Shown: piece by piece, positions 35,402 through 44,635 of the stretch
Position numbering within the stretch: position 1 is the first letter of the stretch
Layout: every line of letters begins with the position of its first letter
Source: Bacillus sp. FSL K6-3431
GTDB taxonomy: Bacteria; Bacillota; Bacilli; Bacillales; Bacillaceae_C
Assembly (NCBI RefSeq): GCF_038002605.1
Contig: NZ_JBBOCT010000001.1
Location: 3,968,001 to 4,032,000 of the forward strand
Direction: 5' to 3'
Length of the DNA stretch: 64,000 nt
Notes under the pieces: model-generated
What the model saw: the letters and a program-made list of their open reading frames with translations, nothing else
Told to the model about the DNA's origin: nothing
The model's database searches: none
Translations under genes and position numbers: made by a program

Positions 35402-36142
35402 GTGAGATTTTTACCAAGGGTCATAGGAATCACTTTTATTTTATTATTCATGATCGTTAATGAATCTATGGCGGAGATACATGACCGGGCTTATTATGAA
35501 AAAACAGGAGATGTTATTTGGGACATTAGCGTAGAGGAAAAAGTAATCGCTCTAACCTTTGACGATGGTCCTCACTACATTTACACTCCACAAATTTTAG
35601 ATGTGCTTGCTAAATATGACGCAAAAGCTACATTTTTTGTCATTGGTAAGCATGCAGAAGAATATCCAGATCTAATCCTAAGGGAAAAAGCAGAAGGTCA
35701 TGAAATAGCGAATCATACATATTCACATCCACATCCTAATTCTAAACGTGCTACATATGAATTATTGGAAAAAGAATTAAAAAAGACAGATGAAATCATT
35801 TTTAATATTACTGGTTCCAACCCAATATTTTATCGCCCTGTTGGAGGAGATTATAATGACGAAATTGTTAATACTGCCGTCCAACAAGGGTTTAGGGTAA
35901 TTATGTGGTCGTGGCATCAAGACACGCAAGATTGGAAAATGCCAGGGGTAAATAAAATTGTTACCAAAGTAATGTCTGGTGCTAGCCCGGGTGATATCGT
36001 GTTATTTCACGATGCAGGAGGAGACCGTTCACAAACAGTTGAAGCACTTAAGAAAATTTTGCCGGCATTAAAAAAGCAAGGATATGAATTTGTCACAGTC
36101 TCGGAGCTACTCCAAAGAACAGGAATAGAAGTATTGCAATAA
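35402..36142 (+). CDS. Polysaccharide deacetylase (NodB domain), secreted
   Basis: The protein of about 246 residues has a signal peptide (residues 1-24, ending ESMAE) and a NodB carbohydrate esterase 4 domain. Motif 1 is LTFDDGPHY (Asp 54/55), motif 2 HEIANHTYSHPH, and later motifs FYRPVGGDY and DIVLFHDAGG. It removes N-acetyl groups from peptidoglycan or a related polymer outside the membrane, like PdaA/PdaB/YlxY-type enzymes. The GTG at 35,402 is eight bases after GGGAGG; TTG 35,396 is too close. A minisatellite starts four bases after the stop. Confidence 0.9.
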   Translation: MRFLPRVIGITFILLFMIVNESMAEIHDRAYYEKTGDVIWDISVEEKVIALTFDDGPHYIYTPQILDVLAKYDAKATFFVIGKHAEEYPDLILREKAEGHEIANHTYSHPHPNSKRATYELLEKELKKTDEIIFNITGSNPIFYRPVGGDYNDEIVNTAVQQGFRVIMWSWHQDTQDWKMPGVNKIVTKVMSGASPGDIVLFHDAGGDRSQTVEALKKILPALKKQGYEFVTVSELLQRTGIEVLQ

Positions 36143-36145
36143 CCA

Positions 36146-36324
36146 GAGTGGCTTATAAAAGTTGCGAGTGGCAGTAAAAATGCAGAGTGGCTTATAAAAG
36201 TTGCGAGTAGCCAATAAAAATGCAGAGTGGCTTATAAAAGATGCGAGTGGCCAGTAAACATGCTGAGTGGCTTATAAAAGTTGCGAGTAGCCAATAAAAA
36301 TGCTGAGAGGCTTGTAAATGCCGC
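36146..36324. repeat. Minisatellite of 20-base units (array A)
   Basis: GAGTGG-type unit starts occur at 36,146, 36,166, 36,185, 36,205, 36,225, 36,245, 36,265, 36,285 and 36,305. Two alternating unit types (GAGTGGCTTATAAAAGTTGC and a GAGTAGCCAATAAAAATGC type) give a 40-base higher-order period. The array begins next to the deacetylase stop codon and ends in degenerate units. It is related to the array at 56,268. It is not CRISPR: there are no unique spacers. Confidence 0.85.
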
Positions 36325-36589
36325 CAATGGCAAGTGTTTTCTGTGAAAAGTAACCCACAAAGATGAAAACCTTTATAATGATATCAATGTCGAATCATGG
36401 CGAATGTGTTATAATAATGGAAAAGAGTTAAGTCTAATTGAAAGTGCTATAATTTATTATTTTGTATTGTTGAATGCCCTCCTCTGCCTATATTTTTACT
36501 ATTAGAGGTTATCTTTATGGGCCTTACGATCAAAGAAAGAAATTGCATTAATGCACAGCATTAGGAGCTTTTAGGGGGTCGTCCTGATA
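36325..36589 (+). other. Upstream region of the RpiR-type gene
   Basis: A/T-rich sequence after the repeat array. It must contain the promoter of the regulator at 36,590, but I cannot pick one hexamer pair over others. Confidence 0.35.
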
Positions 36590-37363
36590 ATGAATTTGGA
36601 AGCATTGATTAATAAATATTATGACCAATTAAACGATAATGACTTACATGTAATCGGTTACGTTAGTCAAAATATAGAGTTGTGTAAGGATAAAACCGTC
36701 ACAGAAATTGCAAAGTATTGTAATGTCTCGCCATCTACGATTATTAGAACAACGAAAAAGTTAGGCTTTCGTGGTTATAGTGAATTTCGGTACTTTCTAA
36801 TAGAAGAGGCTGATCGAATAAAAGAAACGAAAGTGTCTAATAATCAATACTTCAATAGTTCAGTTTTATTAAAAGATGTGCAGGAAACAATAAAACTTTT
36901 TGAAGAAGATAAAAGTTTAGAGAAGATTTACAAGTTATTTTTAGAGTCAAATAATATTTTTGCTTACGGAACCGGATATGGGCAAAATTTGATGCTTAAG
37001 GAATTCTCAAGATGTTTAATGAATAATAATATATATTTAAATATTATACCCAGCAAAACTGAACTTGATTTAATCTCTCATACAATTACTCCAAATGATT
37101 TATTATTGGTTGCATCTCTATCAGGGAATATGAAATCTATTGATTCGATGATAAAAAATATTGCAGTAAAGCAAGTACCAATGGTTTCGGTTACTGTTTT
37201 TTCAAGAAATGAATTATCCTATTTGGCAAATTACAATCTTTATTATCAGGTTTCGAATTTAAATAAAATTAGCCAATTAAACAACTCCTCATTTTGTACA
37301 TTAAATCTAGTATTAAGTTTATTGTACGAAGGATTCGTAAATTACGTTAAAGAGATTGAATAA
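36590..37363 (+). CDS. MurR/RpiR-family sugar-phosphate regulator
   Basis: The 257-residue protein has an N-terminal RpiR helix-turn-helix (TVTEIAKYCNVSPSTIIRTT, residues about 37-56, then LGFRGYSEFRYFL) and a C-terminal SIS sugar-phosphate-binding domain (IFAYGTGYGQNLMLKEF, then LLLVASLSGNMKSI). Such proteins repress or activate amino-sugar or pentose catabolic genes on binding a phosphosugar. The ATG follows TTAGGGGG. It heads the carbohydrate island that includes EIIA, EIICB and a NagB-like enzyme, and probably controls it. Confidence 0.9.
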   Translation: MNLEALINKYYDQLNDNDLHVIGYVSQNIELCKDKTVTEIAKYCNVSPSTIIRTTKKLGFRGYSEFRYFLIEEADRIKETKVSNNQYFNSSVLLKDVQETIKLFEEDKSLEKIYKLFLESNNIFAYGTGYGQNLMLKEFSRCLMNNNIYLNIIPSKTELDLISHTITPNDLLLVASLSGNMKSIDSMIKNIAVKQVPMVSVTVFSRNELSYLANYNLYYQVSNLNKISQLNNSSFCTLNLVLSLLYEGFVNYVKEIE

Positions 37364-37500
37364 TGCTACTTGATTCTATTTTATGACCTATTTTGTATGA
37401 ATTGTTGTTTAACCCGTGGGCCGAATACCTTGTCGAGCCTGATCAACTCGTTATAACAGTTTTTCATAAAAACCTATTTGAAAATAGCTTTTTAAATAAT

Positions 37501-37532
37501 CGGAGGGTTATCATAATAATTGATACCCTCCG
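37501..37532 (-). terminator. Terminator between RpiR and EIIA genes
   Basis: CGGAGGGT-ATCA and the complementary TGAT-ACCCTCCG arms form a near-perfect stem, with an ATTATTT tail on the minus strand. Confidence 0.75.
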
Positions 37533-37554
37533 AATCATTTATGTCATAATTTAA

Positions 37555-38034
37555 TTATTTTACATTTACCGTTAAAACGACACTATCTTTCGTAGCAGCG
37601 CCATAGTTATACTCAATGTTCGCAACTTTATCCATATTCGTGATGATCAGAGGTGTGATGGTGGATTTAGCTTTTTCCTTAATTAGGTCTATATCAAAGG
37701 AGATTAGTTTTTGGCCAGCAGTCACCTTGTCCCCAGCATTAACAAAACTCTCGAAACCCTCACCAGATAGGTTTACTGTATCAATTCCAATATGTAATAA
37801 TATTTCCAAACCATTATTTGATTTGATTCCTACCGCATGCAAGGTTGGGAATACTTGAACAATCTCACCATCAATTGGTGCATATAAGATATTTTCTGAC
37901 GGTTGAAAAGCGATTCCATCACCCATCATTTTTGAAGCAAATACTTCATCAGGAACTTCAGAAAGAGGAAATCCTGTTCCAACAATTGGAGACTTTATTT
38001 CTAGTTTATTATTCTTTTTAAAAAAATTTAACAT
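37555..38034 (-). CDS. PTS glucose-type EIIA protein
   Basis: The 159-residue protein matches EIIA-Glc (Crr/PtsG C-domain). The phosphorylated His81 is in EILLHIGIDTV, the helper His66 in FPTLHAVGI, and the family turn YAPIDGEIV precedes them. It accepts phosphate from HPr and passes it to an EIIB. The PTS gene at 45,140 encodes EIIC and EIIB but no EIIA, so the two probably work together. The ATG follows a GGGGGAG site. Minus-strand neighbours are the M20 hydrolase and the symporter. Confidence 0.92.
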   Translation of the reverse strand: MLNFFKKNNKLEIKSPIVGTGFPLSEVPDEVFASKMMGDGIAFQPSENILYAPIDGEIVQVFPTLHAVGIKSNNGLEILLHIGIDTVNLSGEGFESFVNAGDKVTAGQKLISFDIDLIKEKAKSTITPLIITNMDKVANIEYNYGAATKDSVVLTVNVK

Positions 38035-38145
38035 TAATTCTCCCCCTCTATATACTACTTTCTTAACGCCCTAAAAAACAAACGAACTTTTTCTCGCAGT
38101 TATCCTTCGTTTTCCACGGCTAAGCTGTTGCAGGTATTGAAAAAA

Positions 38146-38188
38146 CAATGGGCGGGAATAGGAGAGCTTGATTTATTCCCACCCATTG
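38146..38188 (-). terminator. Terminator of the M20 hydrolase gene
   Basis: CAATGGGCGGGAATA pairs with TATTCCCACCCATTG (one mismatch), directly beyond the stop codon. Confidence 0.85.
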
Positions 38189-38195
38189 AGGATTT

Positions 38196-39452
38196 TTATT
38201 TACATAGCCCCAATACTAAATGCATCATCACATCGATTCCTTTTTTTATATCTTCATAATCCGTCCATTCATCTGGATGATGTGATATACCATCTTTACT
38301 TGGCACGTATATAAAATTAGTAGGAGCAAAATCTGTCATGATCATTGCATCATGCCCAGTTCCGTTATTGATGATCGTATATTTATAACCTAACTCTTTA
38401 CAAATGTTCTCCATGGTGTTTACATTTTCTTTTACCATCACGCTAGGAGGAGTTGGATTGCTATAGCCGATTCGGGCCATTTCTATCAATTCTATATCCA
38501 CATTTGTCTCTTCTTGAATAGACTTTATTTCTGCCATCAATAGATCATGTAAATTAACATTATTGAGAGTTTCTACATCAAAAGTTCTGATTTCTACTTT
38601 AGCTTGAACATATTCCGGAACAAATTGGTGGGAATTAGGTGAAACTTCCATTTCTCCTACAGTTCCTGTAATCCCTGACCCTAATGATTTTACAATTTGA
38701 TTAACGGCTAAAACAAATTTTGATGCCGCGATCATTGCATCTTGTCTTGTATCCATTGGTGCTGTCGAGTCCGCTAACTTGCCGTGGAACTTAACTTTAT
38801 ACCTGCCGATGCCAGGAAGATACTCGACTAAACCGATATCGATATTATTATTATCTAGCACAGGTCCTTGTTCAATATGAAGTTCTATGAAATTTTTTAT
38901 TGAACCTTTTTCCCTTTTAGCAGCTTCTAAGTCAGGAATCAGACCATATTCTTTCATTGATTCTCTTTTGGTTAAACCATGTCTATTTTTAACAGTATCT
39001 AGTTCTTTCTCTGTTAATGTTCCGACCATTGCCCGAGAATTTGATACCCCAGTACCTGGTCCATACGTTTCTCCTTCTTCAGCATTCATCGCGATGATTT
39101 CTATCGGATATTCATTTTCAATATTATTTTCATGAAAAACGCGAAGAATTTCTAAGGCTGCAATAGTGCCGGCAACTCCATCAAAAGCTCCTCCATTTAC
39201 GACAGAATCATAATGGGATCCAATCATAATCACCGGTGCGTCAGGGTTTTTTCCTTCTCTACGGCCAAATAAGGTTGAGAATCCATCTTCCCACACTTTT
39301 AAGCCGATTTTTTCCATTTCATTTTTCAAATACTCTTTTGCTACTTTATCTTCGTGAGAATATGATGACCTTGTAACCCCATTACCTGGAGTTGCAGTAA
39401 AGGTAGCTAATGTCTCAATGTCTTTAATTACTCTATCCAGATTAACCTTCAT
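38196..39452 (-). CDS. M20-family amidohydrolase (carbamoylase/AllC type)
   Basis: The 418-residue protein carries the dinuclear metal ligands of M20 hydrolases: His in IGSHYDSV, Asp in GAFDGVAG, paired Glu in MNAEEGETYG, His in ELHIEQGP and a C-terminal His in ISHHPDEWTD. It matches the hydantoinase/carbamoylase branch (allantoate amidohydrolase, N-carbamoyl amino acid hydrolase, beta-ureidopropionase). These cleave N-carbamoyl or N-acyl bonds. I chose ATG 39,452 because AAAAGGA lies eight bases before it; the open frame extends 25 codons upstream without similarity. Surrounded by sugar genes, it may remove an N-substituent from an amino sugar or its derivative. Confidence 0.9.
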   Translation of the reverse strand: MKVNLDRVIKDIETLATFTATPGNGVTRSSYSHEDKVAKEYLKNEMEKIGLKVWEDGFSTLFGRREGKNPDAPVIMIGSHYDSVVNGGAFDGVAGTIAALEILRVFHENNIENEYPIEIIAMNAEEGETYGPGTGVSNSRAMVGTLTEKELDTVKNRHGLTKRESMKEYGLIPDLEAAKREKGSIKNFIELHIEQGPVLDNNNIDIGLVEYLPGIGRYKVKFHGKLADSTAPMDTRQDAMIAASKFVLAVNQIVKSLGSGITGTVGEMEVSPNSHQFVPEYVQAKVEIRTFDVETLNNVNLHDLLMAEIKSIQEETNVDIELIEMARIGYSNPTPPSVMVKENVNTMENICKELGYKYTIINNGTGHDAMIMTDFAPTNFIYVPSKDGISHHPDEWTDYEDIKKGIDVMMHLVLGLCK

Positions 39453-39869
39453 ACTTATCATCCTTTTCAAGTATATAATAGATATCTGGAATAATCGTAG
39501 CACTAGAAAAATAGAGGAACAACACATGTCGTGTATTAAGATTTTTTAATCTTATTATGAATAAAACTTCTTTTTTGTAAAAAATATGCGGTGAACCGGA
39601 ATAGAATGGTCAATATATTTATCTGAGTATTGCAAAAATGGTGAGTAGCAATTTTATCGGAAGATGGATGATCGACAGAATACGATAATGTATATATTAC
39701 CTTAATAAATATTTAATGCTATCCATACCAATTTCCTCAAATGCTTGTGAAATTGACCATGTCAGAAATAGACAAATTGTTCAATCCTATATTAGGATTG
39801 AAATCTTTAAAAAACATATCTTCCTAATATAAAAGACCCCCAAACATCGGTAGAAATCGACATTTAGGG
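39453..39869 (-). other. Intergenic stretch upstream of the M20 gene
   Basis: No gene is supported here. A stem at about 39,828-39,875 (AGACCCCC with GGGAGTCT) could terminate the minus-strand pseudogene upstream. The M20 promoter must lie within about 150 bases of 39,452. Confidence 0.4.
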
Positions 39870-40701
39870 AGTCTATGTAAATAATACCTTGGTTTAAAAG
39901 CTTCCATACTCCTTTTAATTGAATCAACTTCATCAATATTTATATGATCTTGTACCATCATAATATAATCAAGAGTGGGTGCTTTTAATGCGGTGTCGAT
40001 GATATCTGGAATAGGTAAGATTCCTGTTCCTATTTCAGTAGAGCATTGTGGACTTCTTGTATCTTCAAATATTGGATCATAAAGACATCTTCATACATCA
40101 CAGTTGGCTGTAGTGCTTCTTTCGGAAAATCTTTTTGAAGGAGAAGAACTAAACGACCTTTATATTTTTCTATTAATTTCAGTGGACCATGGCCTGCACG
40201 TGAGACTCCAGTATGTGTCCATTTCAATGAACACAAGTTCTGGATCGGTGTTTTCCTAATGATTTCATAAACCGTCTTATCACCGATGTTTGAAATTCTT
40301 GATAATAGTAACGCATACCTCGTTCCTTACATAATTGAACAATTCGCAGCGACGTCGGAGGTAGTCCATATCCTGATATGGATAAAATTAAATGCCAAGC
40401 CAATTTGTTTGTATCCTAATTCTTGATGGTAGTCCAATACTGCAGGTAGACGATCAATATTTAAAAGGTTCACATGGCAATCCACAATCGATAAACCTAG
40501 GTTATTTAGCGTTTCTTTCATATCCTTAGCTGACCTCAAATCCAACCCCATCAACGTTAAGGGCGTCGTGGTTTGCAGCTTCTACATACGCATACTTATA
40601 ACCTGCTTTTACAATTTTCTCTGTCTCATATGTTTTGCTTTCAAAGACTCACGTACAGAATATAATTGAATTCCAACTTTTAATGCCATCGTAACTTTCA
40701 T
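39870..40701 (-). pseudogene. Sugar phosphate isomerase/epimerase, broken
   Basis: The minus strand starts MKVTMALKVGIQLYSVRES with an ATG at 40,701 and continues with LGLSIVDCHVNLLNIDRLPA and later SRAGHGPLKLIEKYKGRLVL, LQKDFPKEA and FKPRYYL. This is the AP-endonuclease-2 TIM-barrel order (IolE/xylose isomerase-like). Several frameshifts and stops separate the pieces. It lies directly downstream of the symporter gene, so it was probably the last gene of that minus-strand operon. Confidence 0.8.
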
Positions 40702-40764
40702 TCTTTCTTTTCACTGCATGTCTAATATTATGCAAATTGCTTCATCAAATTCTTTCCCCTTAGA

Positions 40765-42150
40765 TTAACGCTCTGCAATTTCTTTTGTAATTTGTGCATG
40801 AGTTTTATCTAGTTTGTAGAACATTAAAACGAAAATTTCCAATACTGTGAGTATAATCGGTGCCAATATCATTAATGTTCTAATCATACTAATCGCATTG
40901 TCTGATATAGCGACTGGATTATAACCTACCCATCCTAAGGCATATGCTACGAATGCGGATCCAATCGCAACCCCAAATTTCGTTGCAAAACTGTATGCTG
41001 AGTAAAGTAATCCTTCTGTACGTTCACCATATTTCCACTCTTGATAATCAATGCTATCCCCTAACATAGTTAAGTTTGCTGGCTCACCGAATCCAATGAG
41101 TACGTTGATTAAGAAGAATAATAGAGCAAAAAGAATGGTAGACTGACCTTCAACGAAAAATAGTAAGACTAATAATACTACTACGATTGAATACATACCG
41201 ATACTTGAATTTCTATTTCCTAACTTCTTAATTAAGTATGGTGCAATAACTGCTCCTACTAGGTTAGCAACATTTAGCAGAGTTAAATAGACCGGTACCA
41301 TATGTGGCTTGTCGAGCACATAGTTCACATAATAAATAAGGATTGCGTTCATTACTCCCAAACGTACAAACCACAATAGCACGTTGACTGCGGAAACCAC
41401 CCACGGTTGATTTTTAAACATTTGCCTGATAGATTTTTTTAGATTTGGAGTATTCTCCTTTTTAATCGATTGAGTAATCTTTTCTTTACAATTTTTAAAG
41501 ACTAATAAAAACAGCCCAATTCCGACAATTGAATAAATCGTCATCACAAATGGAAAACCAACTTGTAGACTCCCTTTTCCAATGTAACTAGCCAATGGCA
41601 AGGTTAAAGCAGCAACAATAATACCACCAATGGATCTACCAATTGAACGAAAACTACCTAATTGTGCTTTTTCACCTGAATCTCTTGTCATCATTGTCAT
41701 TAAAGTACCATACGGTAAATTAATAGCAGTGTAAATCATCCCTAGTAAAGAATATGTGATATAGGCATAGACTAACTTCCCTGTATCAGTAAAATTGGGT
41801 GTAATAAAGGTTAAAACACTTAATATTCCAAATGGAATCGCCATCCACAATAGATAAGGACGCGCTTTCCCGTGCTTGCTATTTGTCCGGTCTATCAAGA
41901 CTCCCATAAGAGGGTCGTTGACGGCATCCCATATCCGCGTGAGTAGAAATAATGTTCCAACCGCTGCTGCGGAAATACCGAAAACATCGGTATAAAAGAA
42001 AAGTAAATAACTCGTGGCCATCCCCCAAACAAAGTTCGAGGCTAAATCTCCATATCCATAACTAATTTTTTCTTTTAAAGTTAACTTATCTGGTAAAGTT
42101 GGTCTGTTTGATAAGGATGACTTATTTGTTTTTATCGTTGTTAGATTCAT
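40765..42150 (-). CDS. GPH-family sugar:cation symporter
   Basis: The 461-residue protein has twelve predicted membrane helices and the glycoside-pentoside-hexuronide signatures: ISYGYGDLASNFVWG at the start, WDAVNDPLMGVLIDRTNSKH after helix two, and RPYLLW. GPH transporters bring in disaccharides, pentosides or glucuronides with Na+ or H+. It lies between two dead sugar genes on the minus strand. A pair of promoters with catabolite-type sites lies upstream. The gene itself is intact. Confidence 0.9.
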   Translation of the reverse strand: MNLTTIKTNKSSLSNRPTLPDKLTLKEKISYGYGDLASNFVWGMATSYLLFFYTDVFGISAAAVGTLFLLTRIWDAVNDPLMGVLIDRTNSKHGKARPYLLWMAIPFGILSVLTFITPNFTDTGKLVYAYITYSLLGMIYTAINLPYGTLMTMMTRDSGEKAQLGSFRSIGRSIGGIIVAALTLPLASYIGKGSLQVGFPFVMTIYSIVGIGLFLLVFKNCKEKITQSIKKENTPNLKKSIRQMFKNQPWVVSAVNVLLWFVRLGVMNAILIYYVNYVLDKPHMVPVYLTLLNVANLVGAVIAPYLIKKLGNRNSSIGMYSIVVVLLVLLFFVEGQSTILFALLFFLINVLIGFGEPANLTMLGDSIDYQEWKYGERTEGLLYSAYSFATKFGVAIGSAFVAYALGWVGYNPVAISDNAISMIRTLMILAPIILTVLEIFVLMFYKLDKTHAQITKEIAER

Positions 42151-42254
42151 CTCTAGTCTCCGTTGTTCATTTATTTTGGTAATTCCACTCTATTCCAATA
42201 TAGAGTTGTTTTTAATTGCTTGATAGTTTTTATCTTTCTTTCACCAAAAACCTT

Positions 42255-42764
42255 TTATTTCAATTCAATTGCCTTTCCCATTTCAGCAGACTCATAGATA
42301 GCTTCCAAAATCTGTGTTACTACATAAAATTCTTCGGGCTTCACTAGTGGCTCACTTTCATTGAGAATAGCTTCGATCCACTACTTCGCTTCTAGGTAAC
42401 CCATATCGAATTCTTGCCCTTCAAAGTAAGAAATTCCTGAGGCTTGAGTTGTTGTCGATTCAATTCTTTGTCCATATTTTGTACTGTTAAAAGTTATATA
42501 GCCTTCGTTTTTGTCTGGATTTTTTGGAGTACAAACATGAACAGCATCAATGGATTGATCTTCTAATAATTTCTTGTAGTCTGTATAAACAGAAGCACCT
42601 TTAGCTCCGTACTCTTTTGCAGCTTTTTCAGCTCTCTCAGTCAAAACATCGCAAAATCCAACAATCTTTACCTCGCCCACTTTTGCCAATGAAGGTAAAA
42701 GTTTTTGGTTGGCGATTCCTCCACATCCAATGATCCCTATGCTTATTTAACGTATTTCTGCCAT
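42255..42764 (-). pseudogene. Gfo/Idh/MocA dehydrogenase with internal deletion
   Basis: From an ATG at 42,764 behind AAGGAGAG the frame reads MAEIR, meets TAA, then continues ISIGIIGCGGIANQKLLPSL and VGFCDVLTERAEKAAKEYG to AVHVCTPKN. It then jumps to the C-terminal part of the family (YFEGQEFDMGYLEAK), hits a TAG and finishes WIEAILNESEPLVKPEE and AIELK at 42,255. About 200 central residues are missing. It was probably the first gene of the symporter operon. Confidence 0.85.
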
Positions 42765-42830
42765 TATTTATCTCTCCTTAAGTTTATTAAAACCCTTTCA
42801 TAAAAAACTAGATATATTCAAACTATTGAT

Positions 42831-42965
42831 TTAAAGCGCTTACCATCATCATAATGATAATAAAGCAAAAAGTTGAATCTCAACTGACTTTTTTAGCTCT
42901 TTTTCTAAAAACGCTTTCAGAAACAACTCATTTATAGATTAGTGTAAAAAAATAATCTTGTCAAT
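42831..42965 (-). promoter_or_regulatory. Minus-strand promoter with two cre-like sites
   Basis: On the minus strand TTGACA (42,965-42,960) and TAATCT (42,942-42,937) are 17 bases apart. TAAAAACGCTTTCA (42,907-42,920) and TTAAAGCGCTTACC (42,831-42,844) resemble the CcpA catabolite-responsive element and lie downstream of it. A LacI-family regulator could also use such sites. Confidence 0.55.
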
Positions 42966-43062
42966 ATATTGCATGAATTTTTAAAAAGTTACTTATTCTC
43001 GCTCTTTTATTAATTGCTATTATTAGGAAAACACAATTTTTATATAGATCTCTATTAAACAT

Positions 43063-43135
43063 TTGACAGTTTCTATCAATCTGGTACACTTTTACTGAAA
43101 ACGTTTTTTGAAAGTAGTTTCAGAAAACGATTACA
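43063..43135 (+). promoter_or_regulatory. Plus-strand promoter with two cre-like sites
   Basis: TTGACA (43,063-43,068) and TACACT (43,085-43,090) are 16 bases apart. TGAAAACGTTTTTT (43,096-43,109) lies near the transcription start and AGAAAACGATTACA (43,122-43,135) follows. Both are cre-like. Repression by CcpA or a LacI-type protein is expected. Confidence 0.6.
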
Positions 43136-43164
43136 TTATCTTGGTTATCTGGAGGAATATACAT

Positions 43165-44013
43165 ATGATTAAAGGTTTAAGTCAAGCCGGACTTGCAAAA
43201 GTGGAAACTGTTGAAGAGTTAATTAATCTTGCTTCTGAAAATGGATTTGAAGCTATCGATACAAGTGGATCTGCTTTAAGAGATTTTATTGCAGAAAAAG
43301 GCTTATCCGAAGCGAAAGCTTTGTTGAAAGAAAAGGGAGTTATCATTGGATCTATGGCTTTTCCAGTGGAGTGGAGACAAACCGATGAAGAATTTAGAGG
43401 TGGTCTAGAACTTTTGTTAGCTGATGCAAAAACAGCCGCTCAATTTGGTTGCCATACTTTCTTCACGTACTTCATGCCTTCAACTGATAATAATGTCATT
43501 GATCATTTGATGATTCTCACGAAACGCATTCGAACATCTGCCCGGTTATTGAAAGAGTATGATATCAACCTAGCTTTGGAATTTGTTGGGCCACATCATT
43601 TGCGAAATAAATGGGAAAATGTATTTATCTGGAATATTAAGTCTACAATTGAATGGTTAGAAATTATTGATGAAGACAACGTTGGAATTGTACTAGATAG
43701 CATTCATTGGTATACGAGTGAGGGAACACTTGAAGACATTACTTCATTAAAGCCACATCAAATTGCTTATGTTCACCTTAATGATGCAAAAAACGTACCG
43801 GTAGAAGAAGTACTTGATAATGATCGTTTATATCCAGGTGAAGGAGTCATTGATTTGAATGGCTTTCTTCGCTCCTTAAAAGAAATTAACTATACTGGCG
43901 TAGTTTCTCAGGAAATTTTAACCATTGATGAACCTGCGGAAACAAATGAAGTACTGGCTAAACGTTCAAGAGAAGCATTTACAAAAGTTTTTACTGAAGT
44001 AGGTTTAGAATAA
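43165..44013 (+). CDS. Sugar phosphate isomerase/epimerase (TIM barrel)
   Basis: The protein of about 282 residues begins MIKGLSQAGLAKVETVEELI and shows the AP-endonuclease-2 barrel metal ligands: Glu in LALEFVGPHH, Asp/His in VLDSIHWY, then His in YVHLNDAK and the final Glu in VVSQEIL. Members isomerise or epimerise ketoses or inositol derivatives. The ATG at 43,165 follows GGAGGAA; the open frame from 43,108 overlaps the cre-like sites. It diverges from the dead dehydrogenase/symporter operon and shares its regulatory region. Confidence 0.88.
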   Translation: MIKGLSQAGLAKVETVEELINLASENGFEAIDTSGSALRDFIAEKGLSEAKALLKEKGVIIGSMAFPVEWRQTDEEFRGGLELLLADAKTAAQFGCHTFFTYFMPSTDNNVIDHLMILTKRIRTSARLLKEYDINLALEFVGPHHLRNKWENVFIWNIKSTIEWLEIIDEDNVGIVLDSIHWYTSEGTLEDITSLKPHQIAYVHLNDAKNVPVEEVLDNDRLYPGEGVIDLNGFLRSLKEINYTGVVSQEILTIDEPAETNEVLAKRSREAFTKVFTEVGLE

Positions 44014-44182
44014 TTACCTTATAACAAATAAAATAAGATTTAACTTCCGTGCACCAATAAATATGCCCTCTAAAAGTAGATAGGCTTATAATTTTGATCT
44101 AGCTGCTTTAAGGGGGCGAATTTTCATGTCTAAATGAACTCTTGGTTTAAAAGAATCTTTATTTCCTTATTCCCGCACTTAA

Positions 44183-44320
44183 TTATAACTTCATAAACGG
44201 GTTTTGTACCTCATCTCTAATTTGAGAAGGAGTTTTTCCAGTATCATTTTTCACGGTTCTTGAAAAATGATACGACGTTTTAAACACTGTTTGAAAGGCA
44301 TTTTCGCCAATTTGTGGACC
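44183..44320 (-). pseudogene. C-terminal fragment of an AraC-family regulator
   Basis: The minus strand encodes GENAFQTVFKTSYHFSRTVK, then DTGKTPSQIRDEV and a stop. This is the second helix-turn-helix of an AraC protein. Nothing of the rest remains. It may once have controlled the neighbouring sugar genes. Confidence 0.7.
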
Positions 44321-44367
44321 AGTGTTTCTGAGGAGCTATAATCCACAGTGAACACATGCAGGATGAA

Positions 44368-44413
44368 AAAGGCAAATTTCCGTTCAATTTTGAACGGAAA
44401 TTCGCTTTTTTAT
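44368..44413 (+). terminator. Terminator hairpin
   Basis: AATTTCCGTTCAA pairs with TTGAACGGAAATT, flanked by A and T runs. Confidence 0.8.
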
Positions 44414-44461
44414 GCTCTCTTCTTTACCTATGTTCCTTTTTTAGCTCATTATCCGTTTTAG

Positions 44462-44635
44462 ATTAACGGCGAATATAGTCATCGCCCGCCAATTAGACCT
44501 GAGACGATGCAACATCGTACCTGTGTCTATTCTAATATCCCTGATGATGCAATGGTAGAGGTGCCGGTCTTGTTGATATCTCATGGGCCAAAGCCTTTTA
44601 CTGTTGATGAAATGCCAACTTTTATAAAGGATTAA
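44462..44635 (+). pseudogene. C-terminal fragment, perhaps a family 4 glycosidase
   Basis: One open frame without a start encodes INGEYSHRPPIRPETMQH and then YSNIPDDAMVEVPVLL, ending in PFTVDEMPTFIKD and a stop. The NIPDDAxVEVP block resembles the conserved C-terminal part of family 4 glycosidases. It is a remnant only, and the assignment is tentative. Confidence 0.4.

Noticed and set aside
36146..36324. CRISPR array
   Set aside because: Units are contiguous variants of one sequence with no unique spacers, and no cas genes are present.
43108..43164. Earlier start for the isomerase
   Set aside because: It would run through cre-like promoter elements and lacks a ribosome binding site; ATG 43,165 has GGAGGAA.
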